DNA from: Terriglobales bacterium
GTDB lineage: Bacteria > Acidobacteriota > Terriglobia > Terriglobales > Acidobacteriaceae
Direction: 5' to 3'
NCBI GenBank assembly: GCA_025980765.1
Contig: JAICXB010000014.1
Location: 1-64,000, forward strand
DNA length: 64,000 nt
Shown one piece after another: positions 50,046 to 59,479 of this stretch. The notes under the pieces are model-generated. The model was not told the origin of the DNA. It did no database searches and saw only the letters and a program-made list of their open reading frames with translations. Each line of letters opens with the position of its first letter. The stretch's first letter is position 1. Position numbers and translations under genes: made by a program.

Positions 50046-51415
50046 TTATGTGCCTCCAGCTCCCCTTCCCACCGCGCTACCAACACTGCGGCGATACAGT
50101 TGCCGATGACGTTCACTGCAGTCCGGCCCATGTCCATCAGAGCATCGATTCCCAAAATGATATACACCGGCCACACCGGCAGGTTGAAACTGCCTACCGT
50201 CGCCAGCAGGATCACTAGCCCGGCGCGGGGAACACCGGCAACACCTTTGCTGGTAAGCATCAGGGTGAGGAGAAGGAGCGTTTGCTGCTGCCATCCCAGA
50301 TGGATGTTGGCTGCTTGCGCTACAAAGATCGCTGCAAGCGAAAGATACAGCGCGCTTCCGCAAAGGTTAAAGCTGTAGCCAGTGGGAATGACAAAGGCGA
50401 CAATCTGCCGCGGCACTCCAATCGCTTCCATCTCCTCCATCGCTCGCGGCAACGCGGCCTCGGAGCTGGCGGTAGCAAAAGCAATCGTCGCCGGCTCGGC
50501 AACCGCGCGGATAAATCTGCGTAGCGATACCCCGGCCAGTAAAACCGCCGGCAGCAAGACGAGCAACAAAAACGCAATCAGCGCGACATAAAGCGTTCCC
50601 AGCAGCTTGGCTAAATTGGCGATGGCGCCGAGGCCGAGTTGTCCGATGGTGTAGGCAATGGCAGTGCCCACAGCCGGAGCCGCCAGCAGCATGACGATGT
50701 TTGTGAACTTGAACATCGCCTCCGACAGACTTTCAAAAAAACTGAGCAGCGGACGACGCTTGGGCTCCGGCAGCATGCCGAGGGCCAGCGAAAACAGAAT
50801 CGCGAAAACCACCACCTGAAGCACTTGTCCTTCGGCGATGGATTTAGCGATGTTTTCGGGGAAGACGTGCAGAATGATCTCGCTCGGCGTTTGGTGCTGC
50901 ACCGGAACCGTGCTCTGCACTTGCTCGGGCGGAGGCTTCAGTCCCTCGCCAGCTTTGCTCGAGTTAATGGCAAAAAGGCCTATTAGAAGCGCGAGCGTAG
51001 TGATGACTTCAAAAAAGATGAGCGCTTTCAGGCCCATGCTTCCGACTTGCTTCAGGTCGGAGTGTCCGGCGATCCCCACTACCAGGGTGGCAAAAATCAG
51101 GGGGGCAATGATGGCTTTGATGAGTCGCAGGAAAATTTGTGTCACGATCTGCGACGCGATCGCCTGGCGGGGAAAGTCGTACCCGAAGATTACACCCACC
51201 AACATGCAAACGAAGATCCATGTAGTCAGCGAGCGCTTGAGAAACGCATAGACGAGGCTCACCAAGGCAAGCGCCCAGCGACTCGCGCGCAACAGAGGTT
51301 CGGGTAGCGGGTGACTGCGGGAAAACACAGCAAGCAGCACCGCGATCCCGGCAAGAAAAAGCAGCAGGAGAAGCCAAGGACGAGTCCTTCGATCAATGTG
51401 TTTCGGCGCGCTCAT
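50018..51415 (-). CDS. Dicarboxylate/amino acid:cation symporter (DAACS)
   Basis: A 465-aa membrane transporter of the GltP/DctA family. ATASSEAALPRAMEEMEAIG is the serine-rich re-entrant loop, PTGYSFNLCGSALYLSLAAI the substrate/Na site, and VILLATVGSFNLPVWPVYII, then GIDALMDMGRTAVNVIGNCI the late helices. An extra N-terminal segment with two helices precedes the core. The final eight residues (SVSVEAFQ) are encoded by the 14-nt repeat element, so the native C-terminus appears overwritten or extended. Confidence 0.9.
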   Translation of the reverse strand: MSAPKHIDRRTRPWLLLLLFLAGIAVLLAVFSRSHPLPEPLLRASRWALALVSLVYAFLKRSLTTWIFVCMLVGVIFGYDFPRQAIASQIVTQIFLRLIKAIIAPLIFATLVVGIAGHSDLKQVGSMGLKALIFFEVITTLALLIGLFAINSSKAGEGLKPPPEQVQSTVPVQHQTPSEIILHVFPENIAKSIAEGQVLQVVVFAILFSLALGMLPEPKRRPLLSFFESLSEAMFKFTNIVMLLAAPAVGTAIAYTIGQLGLGAIANLAKLLGTLYVALIAFLLLVLLPAVLLAGVSLRRFIRAVAEPATIAFATASSEAALPRAMEEMEAIGVPRQIVAFVIPTGYSFNLCGSALYLSLAAIFVAQAANIHLGWQQQTLLLLTLMLTSKGVAGVPRAGLVILLATVGSFNLPVWPVYIILGIDALMDMGRTAVNVIGNCIAAVLVARWEGELEAHKSVSVEAFQ

Positions 51416-51437
51416 CAGTCGAGCAAAGGTAACACGA

Positions 51438-51531
51438 AGAAGCTTCTGAGCGGCTAAGCTGCTGAGCTTCTAAGCAACAAACCGAAAGCCTCCCGCTTAG
51501 AAGCTGAGAAGCTCAGCAGCTTAGAAGCTCC
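51438..51531. repeat. GCTNCTAA-type 8-nt-period inverted repeat, second copy
   Basis: The left arm 51438-51475 (AGAAGCTTCTGAGCGGCTAA, then GCTGCTGAGCTTCTAAGC) and right arm 51495-51531 (GCTTAGAAGCTGAGAAGCTC, then AGCAGCTTAGAAGCTCC) are near-complementary with a 19-nt loop. It lies upstream of the symporter start and shares units with the element at 31492-31633. Confidence 0.85.
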
Positions 51532-51681
51532 TCCGGTGAATGTCCTTAAGTAATGCTTCTCGAGATTCATGCTGTACGGAAAATTCCGCAACTCTGGATA
51601 CGATTGTGTGTCTGTACGCGCTGTAATCGATAAACACTCGGCAACAGCCGAGGCGAGAGGAGCACTCAGGAGAGAGATGAA

Positions 51682-52059
51682 ATGAGCAAGAAACTTGTTA
51701 GTTTCGCAATCACTGCGTTGCTGGCGACGACCGGCTTTGCCCAAAGCGCCACCACAACCGGATCGACATCCACCAGCGCCACGAGCGCGACCAACCCCAA
51801 CCACCGGACCATCAATCAGCGCAAGCACAACCAACAGCGGCGCATCGATCAAGGAGAAGACAGCGGGCAACTCACCAGACGCGAGGACCACAATCTGGAG
51901 AAGAAAGAACATGCTCTGAACCAGGAAGAGCGCGACATGCGCAAGCTGGACAACGGCAAACTCACCGCACAGGACCGCAAGACCATCAACAAGCAGCAGA
52001 ACAAACTGTCAAAGAACATTTATCGCGACAAGCACAACGCCCGCAAGCGCAAATCCTAA
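51682..52059 (+). CDS. Small exported basic protein, acidobacterial type
   Basis: A 125-aa product with a signal peptide (LVSFAITALLATTGFAQ). A Thr/Ser linker and a highly charged helical region follow: INQRKHNQQRRIDQGEDSGQ, then LTRREDHNLEKKEHALNQEE, and LTAQDRKTINKQQNKLSKNI. The repeated (I/L)NxxxxxQQxxIxxGxxSGQLT pattern is one I recall from small secreted acidobacterial proteins. Function unknown. AGGAGAGAG 7 nt before the ATG supports the start; a good terminator follows. Confidence 0.75.
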   Translation: MSKKLVSFAITALLATTGFAQSATTTGSTSTSATSATNPNHRTINQRKHNQQRRIDQGEDSGQLTRREDHNLEKKEHALNQEERDMRKLDNGKLTAQDRKTINKQQNKLSKNIYRDKHNARKRKS

Positions 52060-52079
52060 ATCGGGAAAGAGAATTGAAG

Positions 52080-52110
52080 GCCTCCGTTTCGGCGGAGGCT
52101 TTCCTTCTTT
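52080..52110 (+). terminator. Intrinsic terminator
   Basis: GCCTCCG-TTTCGG-CGGAGGC forms a 7-bp GC-rich stem and 6-nt loop, followed by TTTCCTTCTTT. It lies 21 nt after the stop of the small exported protein gene. Confidence 0.85.
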
Positions 52111-52176
52111 GCGATTATTAGTATCCAATCACCCGGATTCCCGCGAGTATGGTTTGCCTATGCTATAAGGAATGCC

Positions 52177-52974
52177 GTGGGTGCCAGAGTTGCTTCGGGC
52201 AAAGACGACCGGCTTACCTTGATTGCTATCTCCTCCCTTGCCTGTATTCTCCAGGACGTTCTGCATGAAGGCCTGGGCCACGGCGTAACCGCTTGGCTGA
52301 GCGGGGCGCATCGTTTAACGGTGAGCACGGTCGCGATGCAGAGCGATATTGATACGCGATGGATCTCGGCCAATGGCACCGTTGTCAATCTCATCTTTGC
52401 CGCGATCTTTTGGCTCCTCCTGCTCGAGCGACAACGCTACGGACCGGCAACTCGGTACTTCATGGTGTTGGCCATGGCAGGCAATCTGTTCACCGGAACA
52501 GGCTATTTCTTATTTTCCGGAGTGTTCAATTTTGGAGACTGGGCGGCGGTAATCCGCGGGCTCCAACCGCACTGGATTTGGCGGCTTGGCCTGATTGCGC
52601 TGGGAACGGTTTCATACTTCACAGCGATGTTGGTGGTCGCAGCCAAGCTGAAGCCGTTTCATCCGCGAGGCGAGAAGTCGCGAAGACTTCGTGCGCTGTG
52701 TTGGACGCCTTACTTCACAGACGGGATTCTCGCGGCCATCGGTGGTTTACTGAATCCCGCCGGCCTCTTCTATGTCATCGCCTCGGCGCTGCCATCTACT
52801 TTGGGCGCAAATGCCGGCCTATTGAGCTTGCCAAGCATGATGCGGGAAAAAAGTCGAAGCGAAGAAGATCACCTTGGGCCAATCCCGCGGCTTCCTGCGT
52901 GGATTGCTGCAGGTGTCATCGCGAGCCTCCTATTTATTTTCGTCCTTGGCCGCGGACTGACCTGGTCGCGATGA
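52177..52974 (+). CDS. Polytopic membrane protein with an HE-rich motif
   Basis: A 265-aa product starting at GTG 52177 (AGGA upstream). Six or so hydrophobic segments. LQDVLHEGLGHGVTAWLSGA near residues 25-44 recalls the first helix of M50 site-2 proteases. However, the spacing is H-E-x-x-x-H (His30, Glu31, His35), one residue more than HExxH. A late N-P-A-G (LLNPAGLFYVIA) could supply the third ligand region, although the usual acidic residue is absent. Protease activity is therefore uncertain. Confidence 0.6.
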   Translation: MGARVASGKDDRLTLIAISSLACILQDVLHEGLGHGVTAWLSGAHRLTVSTVAMQSDIDTRWISANGTVVNLIFAAIFWLLLLERQRYGPATRYFMVLAMAGNLFTGTGYFLFSGVFNFGDWAAVIRGLQPHWIWRLGLIALGTVSYFTAMLVVAAKLKPFHPRGEKSRRLRALCWTPYFTDGILAAIGGLLNPAGLFYVIASALPSTLGANAGLLSLPSMMREKSRSEEDHLGPIPRLPAWIAAGVIASLLFIFVLGRGLTWSR

Positions 52975-53001
52975 CGAGCCGCCTTGCAATCTCCGCTCTC
53001 G

Positions 53002-54165
53002 CTAGATTGCCGCCAGCGCGTTGTCGAGGTCCGCGATGATGTCTTCTACATCCTCAATCCCAACCGAGATGCGCACCATGCCATCGGTAAGCCCAATCTC
53101 GGCACGTCCCTTCTCTCCCAAGGCGGCGTGAGTCATGGTTGCGGGATGCGAGATCAGCGTTTCAACTCCCCCGAGGGATTCTCCCAGCGAGCAGACCCTC
53201 ACTTTGCGCAACATCTTTTGCGCATTGTCGAACGAGCCGGTTTCAAAAGTGATCATCGAGCCGAAGCCGAGCATCTGTTTCTTTGCCAGCGAGTGCTGCG
53301 GGTGATTTGGCAATCCGGGATAGAAGACTTTCTTTACTTTTTTGTGGGCATTCAGGAAGGCAGCCACTTCGCGGCCGTTGCGATCGTGCTGCTCCATGCG
53401 CACGGCGAGCGACTTCACTCCACGCAGCACCAGCCAGCATTCGAACGGCGAAAGAATCCCGCCGGTACACTTCTGCACGAATGCGAATGTCTCTTTGTGT
53501 TGCGCCTTGGTGCAGACCAGCACGCCGCCCAGACCATCGCTGTGTCCGTTCAGGAACTTTGTCGTCGAGTGCATCACGATGTCGGCTCCCAGCGCGATCG
53601 GCTTTTGGAAATATGGCGACATGAAGGTGTTGTCTACCGACAATTCGGCGCCGTGGGCGTGTGCAATCTTCGCCACAGCGGCGATATCGGTGACAGTCAT
53701 CAAGGGATTGGTCGGCGTCTCTATGTGCACGAGCTTCGTGTTCTTGCGTAGCGCCTTCTCCACCGCACACGTATCAGAGGTGTCCACATAAGTGAACTGA
53801 AGCCCGAAGTTGGCCAGCACCTGATTGAACAAGCGCGGCACGCCGCCGTAAACATTCGATCCGCAGACGATGTGATCACCACTCTTCATCATTGTGAACA
53901 TTGCGGTAATTGCCGCCATGCCACTGGCAAACACGTGCGCCGATGTGCCGCCCTCCATGACCGCGAGATTTTCTTCCAGCCGCGTGCGCGTAGGATTGGA
54001 GACGCGCGCGTACTCGTATCCCTTGTTCTTGCCGATTTCTTCCTGCACATAAGTGGAAGTGGCAAAAATGGGAACTGTCACTGCGCCGGTGGATGGATCG
54101 GGTTCTTGTCCGGAATGGATCGCGCGCGTGGCAAAACCGCGGTTAGGGTTCTTCTTGTCGGTCAT
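53002..54165 (-). CDS. Cystathionine gamma-lyase/synthase family PLP enzyme
   Basis: A 387-aa Cys/Met-metabolism PLP enzyme. FATRAIHSGQEPDPSTGAVT, YEYARVSNPTRTRLEENLAV, FASGMAAITAMF, then SVDNTFMSPYFQKPIALGAD, and the PLP-Lys motif MHSTTKFLNGHSDGLGG are visible. GVETLISHPATMTHAALG is also family typical. It could form or split cystathionine. The adjacent beta-synthase-like gene suggests reverse transsulfuration (homocysteine to cysteine). Sequence does not settle lyase versus synthase. Confidence 0.9.
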   Translation of the reverse strand: MTDKKNPNRGFATRAIHSGQEPDPSTGAVTVPIFATSTYVQEEIGKNKGYEYARVSNPTRTRLEENLAVMEGGTSAHVFASGMAAITAMFTMMKSGDHIVCGSNVYGGVPRLFNQVLANFGLQFTYVDTSDTCAVEKALRKNTKLVHIETPTNPLMTVTDIAAVAKIAHAHGAELSVDNTFMSPYFQKPIALGADIVMHSTTKFLNGHSDGLGGVLVCTKAQHKETFAFVQKCTGGILSPFECWLVLRGVKSLAVRMEQHDRNGREVAAFLNAHKKVKKVFYPGLPNHPQHSLAKKQMLGFGSMITFETGSFDNAQKMLRKVRVCSLGESLGGVETLISHPATMTHAALGEKGRAEIGLTDGMVRISVGIEDVEDIIADLDNALAAI

Positions 54166-54190
54166 TCAGTTCAGGATAGCAGTTTGTGCA

Positions 54191-54273
54191 TTCACCACAG
54201 AGGACACAGAGGAGCACAGAGGAAACAATTACAACTAAATTCCTCAGTGCGCCTCCGTGTCCTCTGTGGTGAA
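54191..54273. repeat. CACAGAGGA-type short-period inverted repeat
   Basis: The left arm 54193-54224 (CACCACAGAGGACACAGAGG onward) and right arm 54241-54271 (TCCTCAGTGCGCCTCCGTGT, then CCTCTGTGGTG) are near-perfect reverse complements with a 16-nt loop. It fills the gap between the two transsulfuration genes. Confidence 0.85.
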
Positions 54274-54277
54274 GGTT

Positions 54278-55225
54278 TTAGATTCCACCTTCGAAGATGT
54301 TCTTGGACAGATATCTTTCCGCCGCATCGGGAATGACGGTAACTACATGCTTTCCTGAGCCAAGCCGACTGGCGACCTGCATCGCGGCGAAGACATTCGC
54401 TCCCGCGCTGGAGCCGGCGAGGACTCCTTCTTTGCGCGCCAGTTCGCGCACGGTTCCGAAGGCATCGCTGTCAGAAACCATGATGATATCGTCGCACACT
54501 TTGCTGTCGAAGGTTTTGGGGATAAAGCTCACGCCGATCCCCTCCACTTTATGTGTGCCCGGCGGCTTACCCTGCAACACGGACCCCTGCGTCTCGACAG
54601 CAACTGCGTGGATCTTTGGGTTCTGCTTCTTCAGGAAACGCGCCACGCCGCTAAAGGTCCCCCCTGTGCCCACACCGATCACTACGGCATCGATCCGGCC
54701 CTGCATCTGCTCGTAGATCTCCTGCGCGGTGGTTTCATAATGGAACTCGGGGTTGGCGGGATTTTCAAATTGCAACGCAGTGAATGCACCTGGAATTTCC
54801 GATGCGACCTGGCGAGCACGGGCGATTGCGCCCTGCATGCCATCGGCGTCAGGCGTGCGAATCACCTCCGCTCCTAGAGCGCCCATCACCTTTACTTTCT
54901 CTTCCGAAAAGCGCTCGGGGACACAGACGATCACGCGATATCCCTTGTTCACGCCAATCAAGGCCAACCCGATGCCGGTGTTTCCCGCCGTAGCTTCGAC
55001 GATGGTGCCGCCAGGACGGAGTTTCCCCTCGCGTTCCGCGCGCGCAATCATGCCGATGGCGGCGCGATCCTTCACGCTGCCTCCAGGGTTGAGGTATTCG
55101 AGTTTGGCGTAGATGTCGGCGGCGCCGGCGGGAGCAATGCGCCGCATGTGCAGCATCGGAGTCTCACCTACCAACTCGGTGATGTCCTCGGCCACACGGA
55201 GGTGAAGGGCTTCGGTTGTGCTCAT
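54278..55225 (-). CDS. Cysteine synthase / cystathionine beta-synthase-like PLP enzyme
   Basis: About 315 aa, fold-type II. DITELVGETPMLHMRRIAPA, then LEYLNPGGSVKDRAAIGMIA (PLP Lys), VEATAGNTGIGLALIGVNKG, GVGTGGTFSGVARFLKKQNP and EGVLAGSSAGANVFAA are visible. No CBS regulatory domain. The frame opens back to 55297, but that extension runs through a palindromic element (55258-55354), so I start it at ATG 55225 (MSTTEALHL). Paired with the gamma-lyase-family gene for cysteine biosynthesis. Confidence 0.88.
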   Translation of the reverse strand: MSTTEALHLRVAEDITELVGETPMLHMRRIAPAGAADIYAKLEYLNPGGSVKDRAAIGMIARAEREGKLRPGGTIVEATAGNTGIGLALIGVNKGYRVIVCVPERFSEEKVKVMGALGAEVIRTPDADGMQGAIARARQVASEIPGAFTALQFENPANPEFHYETTAQEIYEQMQGRIDAVVIGVGTGGTFSGVARFLKKQNPKIHAVAVETQGSVLQGKPPGTHKVEGIGVSFIPKTFDSKVCDDIIMVSDSDAFGTVRELARKEGVLAGSSAGANVFAAMQVASRLGSGKHVVTVIPDAAERYLSKNIFEGGI

Positions 55226-55257
55226 GGGTCCGAAGTCCATCTTAGCAGGTGAAACCT

Positions 55258-55354
55258 GGGTTAACACGAAGGGCACGAAGGCTAAGGCGAAGGACACGGA
55301 ACAATAAACAATCTCCGTGACCTTGAGAATCCTTCGTGAACTTCGTGTTAACCC
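55258..55354. repeat. AACACGAAG-type short-period inverted repeat
   Basis: The left arm 55258-55300 starts GGGTTAACACGAAGGGCACG; the right arm 55313-55354 ends GAACTTCGTGTTAACCCC. The outer 14 bp are perfectly complementary and the inner units (CACGAAGG, GGCGAAGG, ACACGGA) degenerate at 9-11-nt steps. Confidence 0.85.
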
Positions 55355-55360
55355 CGGGCC

Positions 55361-56611
55361 TTATTTCGCGCCGCCGATTGAGGCCCGCTGTTGCTGGTTG
55401 GCGTAGTATCCGCTGCGGGTGCGGACCTGCAGCTTGCCGTAGCCGCTGGCATGTGCGTCAACTCTCACCTGCCGGTATCCACCCTGCTCCTGCGGCCGTG
55501 TGGGACGGTAATAGATAGAGTATTGGCTGCGGATGTCACGGGCCACCGCTTTGCTGATGTTGTCAACTTCGCTGAGGTCCTTGGGGAAGAAAGCAACGCC
55601 GCCGGTCTGCAGTGCCAGGGCTTCAAGGGCCCGTTTGGCGCGCTTCTCGTGGTCGCCGCCGAGAATGCCGATCGCGTAGATCGCTGGGCCATTGTCGTCC
55701 TGCACGCGACGAACAGTCTGCTCCAGCGTGTCGGTGCTGGCATTGTCCTCGCCATCGGTGACGACGAGCAGAACTTTTTTCTCGCGACGGCCTTTTTTTG
55801 CCAGGTAGTCGGACGACGCTACCACCGCGTCATATAACGCAGTGCCGCCGCGCGAGTCGATCTGCTCCAGCCCTTCTTTCATTTTGTTGATGTCGCTGGT
55901 GAGATCGGCGTCGATGATGGCCTCATCGCTGAAATTGACCACGAAAACTTCATCTTGGGGATTGCTGGCGCGCACAAGATCGAGCGCAGCCGAGTTCACT
56001 GCCATGCGTTTGTCGCGCATCGATCCCGAATTGTCGATCAGGATGCCAATGGATACGGGAACGTCTTCGCGCCCGAATCTGGTGATTTGCTGCGGCTGGC
56101 CGTCTTCATAGACGACAAAGTCATTCTTGGTCAGACCGGTGACCAGACGCTGGTGCTGATCCACAACCGTTGCGTGAAGCACGACCTCCTGGGCTTGCGC
56201 CTTAAATACGTAGGTGCCGTTTTTGCCGGTAGTCGGCTCGCCGTTATCGGTCGGTTTATTCGGAATACTGACGGTGGGGCCTGGCACATTTGGCGCTGCT
56301 GGAGTAGGAGTTGCGGCCTCTTCGTCACCCGAGGGCTGCGGGGATTGCGGAATTGAGTTTCCCGATTGGTCTTCCAGCGGAATGCCATTGGCGTCCACCA
56401 GGATGTTGTCCGTGCCTTCGCGATGCACACCTGAAGCCGGCGCAGGCCTCTGGGCCTGCGAAGATGCGTTCGCTGGCTGCGGTTGCGCCTGATTGCTTGC
56501 AGACGGATTTTGCGGGTTCGTTTGCGCCTGCTGTTGGGCCAGCAAAAACGAGCTGCTCACAATCAGCAGGAAAATAGCCGCTATGCGCGGCAGGCTACTG
56601 CGTAGGTGCAT
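55361..56611 (-). CDS. Exported von Willebrand A domain protein, acidobacterial type (2nd gene)
   Basis: About 416 aa. A signal peptide (LRSSLPRIAAIFLLIVSSSF) is followed by a Gln/Pro/Asn-rich linker. The VWA domain carries the MIDAS motif in VSIGILIDNSGSMRDKRMAV (DxSGS) with DGEDNAST as the late acidic site. KAQAQEVVLHATVVDQHQRL, then VTGLTKNDFVVYEDG is the lineage-typical lead-in, and GYYANQQQ is the usual end. Starting at ATG 56611, it overlaps the upstream VWA gene by 17 nt. Confidence 0.85.
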   Translation of the reverse strand: MHLRSSLPRIAAIFLLIVSSSFLLAQQQAQTNPQNPSASNQAQPQPANASSQAQRPAPASGVHREGTDNILVDANGIPLEDQSGNSIPQSPQPSGDEEAATPTPAAPNVPGPTVSIPNKPTDNGEPTTGKNGTYVFKAQAQEVVLHATVVDQHQRLVTGLTKNDFVVYEDGQPQQITRFGREDVPVSIGILIDNSGSMRDKRMAVNSAALDLVRASNPQDEVFVVNFSDEAIIDADLTSDINKMKEGLEQIDSRGGTALYDAVVASSDYLAKKGRREKKVLLVVTDGEDNASTDTLEQTVRRVQDDNGPAIYAIGILGGDHEKRAKRALEALALQTGGVAFFPKDLSEVDNISKAVARDIRSQYSIYYRPTRPQEQGGYRQVRVDAHASGYGKLQVRTRSGYYANQQQRASIGGAK

Positions 56612-57719
56612 AGTATCCGGTCTTAGCATGTACCGTAAGCTGCGGCAGGCCTTTGGGAGGAATCAGCTTTACCTTGATCTTGCGCCATTTGCCATCCCGA
56701 GCTGCATTGGTTGGACGGTAACCGAGCACATATTGGTTGCGCAGCTCTACTCCGATCTTTGTGGCCACATCGACTAATTCGTTGGGATCGTCCACCCGAA
56801 ACATGCGCCCACCGGTCACATCGGAGATTTCGTTGAGCATTGACGGGCCAAAGCGCTCCTCTGGAGTCGCCGGATTGGTGTCGAACAGCCCAATCGAGTA
56901 AATCTGGACGTCGGCCTCACGGATAATCGATTTGATCTCATTATCGGTATAGCGACTGCGATTGTCGCCGCCATCGGAGATGATGAGCAGGGCCTTCTTC
57001 TCCCGATGCGCCTGTTTCATCTTGTTAATTCCCATGTAAATGGCATCGAGCAAAGCGGTCCGGCCCTTCGCATTTGCAAACACCAATCGGCTTTGAATGT
57101 CTTCCACCGAATTAGTGAAATCCACCATCAACTCCGGCTGATCGCTGAAGCCGATGAGGAAGAACTCATCTTCGGGATTGGCAGTCTTGAAAAATTCGAT
57201 CACCGCCTGCTTGCTCTTATCGATCTTATTGCCCATGCTGCCGCTCATATCGAAGATCACGCCCAGCGATACGGGCGCATCCTCGCTGGAGAAGGTCTTG
57301 ATTTGCTGAGTTTTGTTTCCCTCAGCCAGGGCAAAGTTGTCCTTCTCAAGCCCGGTGACCAGCCGTTCCATCTGGTCGGTGACCGTGACCGGAACCAGCA
57401 CGAGATTCACATCTACTTTGAGCGGCCGCTGCGTGGTCTTCAGGCCAATGCCGGGGGACGGTACATTCGGGGTAGTGAGGCTAGGTGTCGCGACCGCTGC
57501 CGCGGCGTCTGGTTTTTCGCGCGGAGTAATATGCACATCGGTTATGTCTCCTGCACCCTGCGCAAAGGCGGGCCCAAATGCCAAGGCCAGCAAGGCCAGT
57601 ACACAAAACAGACGCACAAATGTTTTCGAGAGAGTATCTGTGGCAGTGGACGGGCGAAGTCTTCCCCACCGCGTGACTGTCAGGGCGAGAGAAACAGAGG
57701 GCCCGCTGATGCCGGGCAT
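56595..57719 (-). CDS. Exported von Willebrand A domain protein, acidobacterial type (1st gene)
   Basis: A 374-aa paralogue of its downstream neighbour. The signal region (FVRLFCVLALLALAFGPAFA) is preceded by a longer N-terminus that may be overextended. KVDVNLVLVPVTVTDQMERL, then VTGLEKDNFALAEGNKTQ leads into MIDAS (SLGVIFDMSGSMGNKIDKSK), and DGGDNRS is the late acidic site. Tandem duplication is likely. Such proteins bind metal-dependent ligands on the cell surface or in the periplasm; partners are unknown. Confidence 0.85.
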   Translation of the reverse strand: MPGISGPSVSLALTVTRWGRLRPSTATDTLSKTFVRLFCVLALLALAFGPAFAQGAGDITDVHITPREKPDAAAAVATPSLTTPNVPSPGIGLKTTQRPLKVDVNLVLVPVTVTDQMERLVTGLEKDNFALAEGNKTQQIKTFSSEDAPVSLGVIFDMSGSMGNKIDKSKQAVIEFFKTANPEDEFFLIGFSDQPELMVDFTNSVEDIQSRLVFANAKGRTALLDAIYMGINKMKQAHREKKALLIISDGGDNRSRYTDNEIKSIIREADVQIYSIGLFDTNPATPEERFGPSMLNEISDVTGGRMFRVDDPNELVDVATKIGVELRNQYVLGYRPTNAARDGKWRKIKVKLIPPKGLPQLTVHAKTGYYAPTQ

Positions 57720-57891
57720 ACATTAAACCCCTAATCTTGTGCCGATATTACCATAGGCCCGAGGTCCGTTTCGCGCTTCGGGACACGAAAACTGCTGCTG
57801 GTTAAGATGTTGCGCTCACGCTTCATGGTTATCTGTGACGAACGCGCGGATTTGCGCCACGCATCGCTGGCAACTTACCGACTGATAAACT

Positions 57892-58135
57892 GGGGTGAAC
57901 ACGAACAGGTCACGAAGTCAAAAGCATGTTTTCACCACGGAGTCACGGAGAACACGGAGATTTTCAAGGGATTGTCATCCCGAAGCGAAGCGAGGGATCT
58001 GCTGCTGCGTGTGCTCCCGGGCAGCAGATTTCTCGGAATGACAATTCACAAGCTGTTCCTTCCTTCTCCGTGATCTCCGTGGCTCCGTGGTGAAAAGGGT
58101 TTTTGTTTGTAGCTTCCTGCTTTCGTGTTCACCCC
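57892..58135. repeat. Three concentric inverted repeats of different families
   Basis: Outer: GGGGTGAACACGAA (57892-57905) with TTCGTGTTCACCCC (58122-58135), perfect over 14 bp. Middle: TTTTCACCACGGAG (57929-57942) with CTCCGTGGTGAAAA (58083-58096), perfect and extended by CACGGAGA units. Inner: TTGTCATCCCGA (57973-57984) with TCGGAATGACAA (58033-58044), with GATCTGCTGC-type arms inside. Each layer matches a family seen elsewhere, alone or as one arm. The 57720-58142 gap holds nothing else recognisable. Confidence 0.88.
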
Positions 58136-58142
58136 ACTCCAC

Positions 58143-59447
<1,305 letters not shown>

Positions 59448-59479
59448 GCCTCCGCGGTCCTGACCCGACGAAGCGGAAT

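Noticed and set aside
51454-51912. Minus-strand 152-aa frame
   Set aside because: Overlaps the repeat element and the small exported protein gene, which has a better start, signal peptide and terminator.
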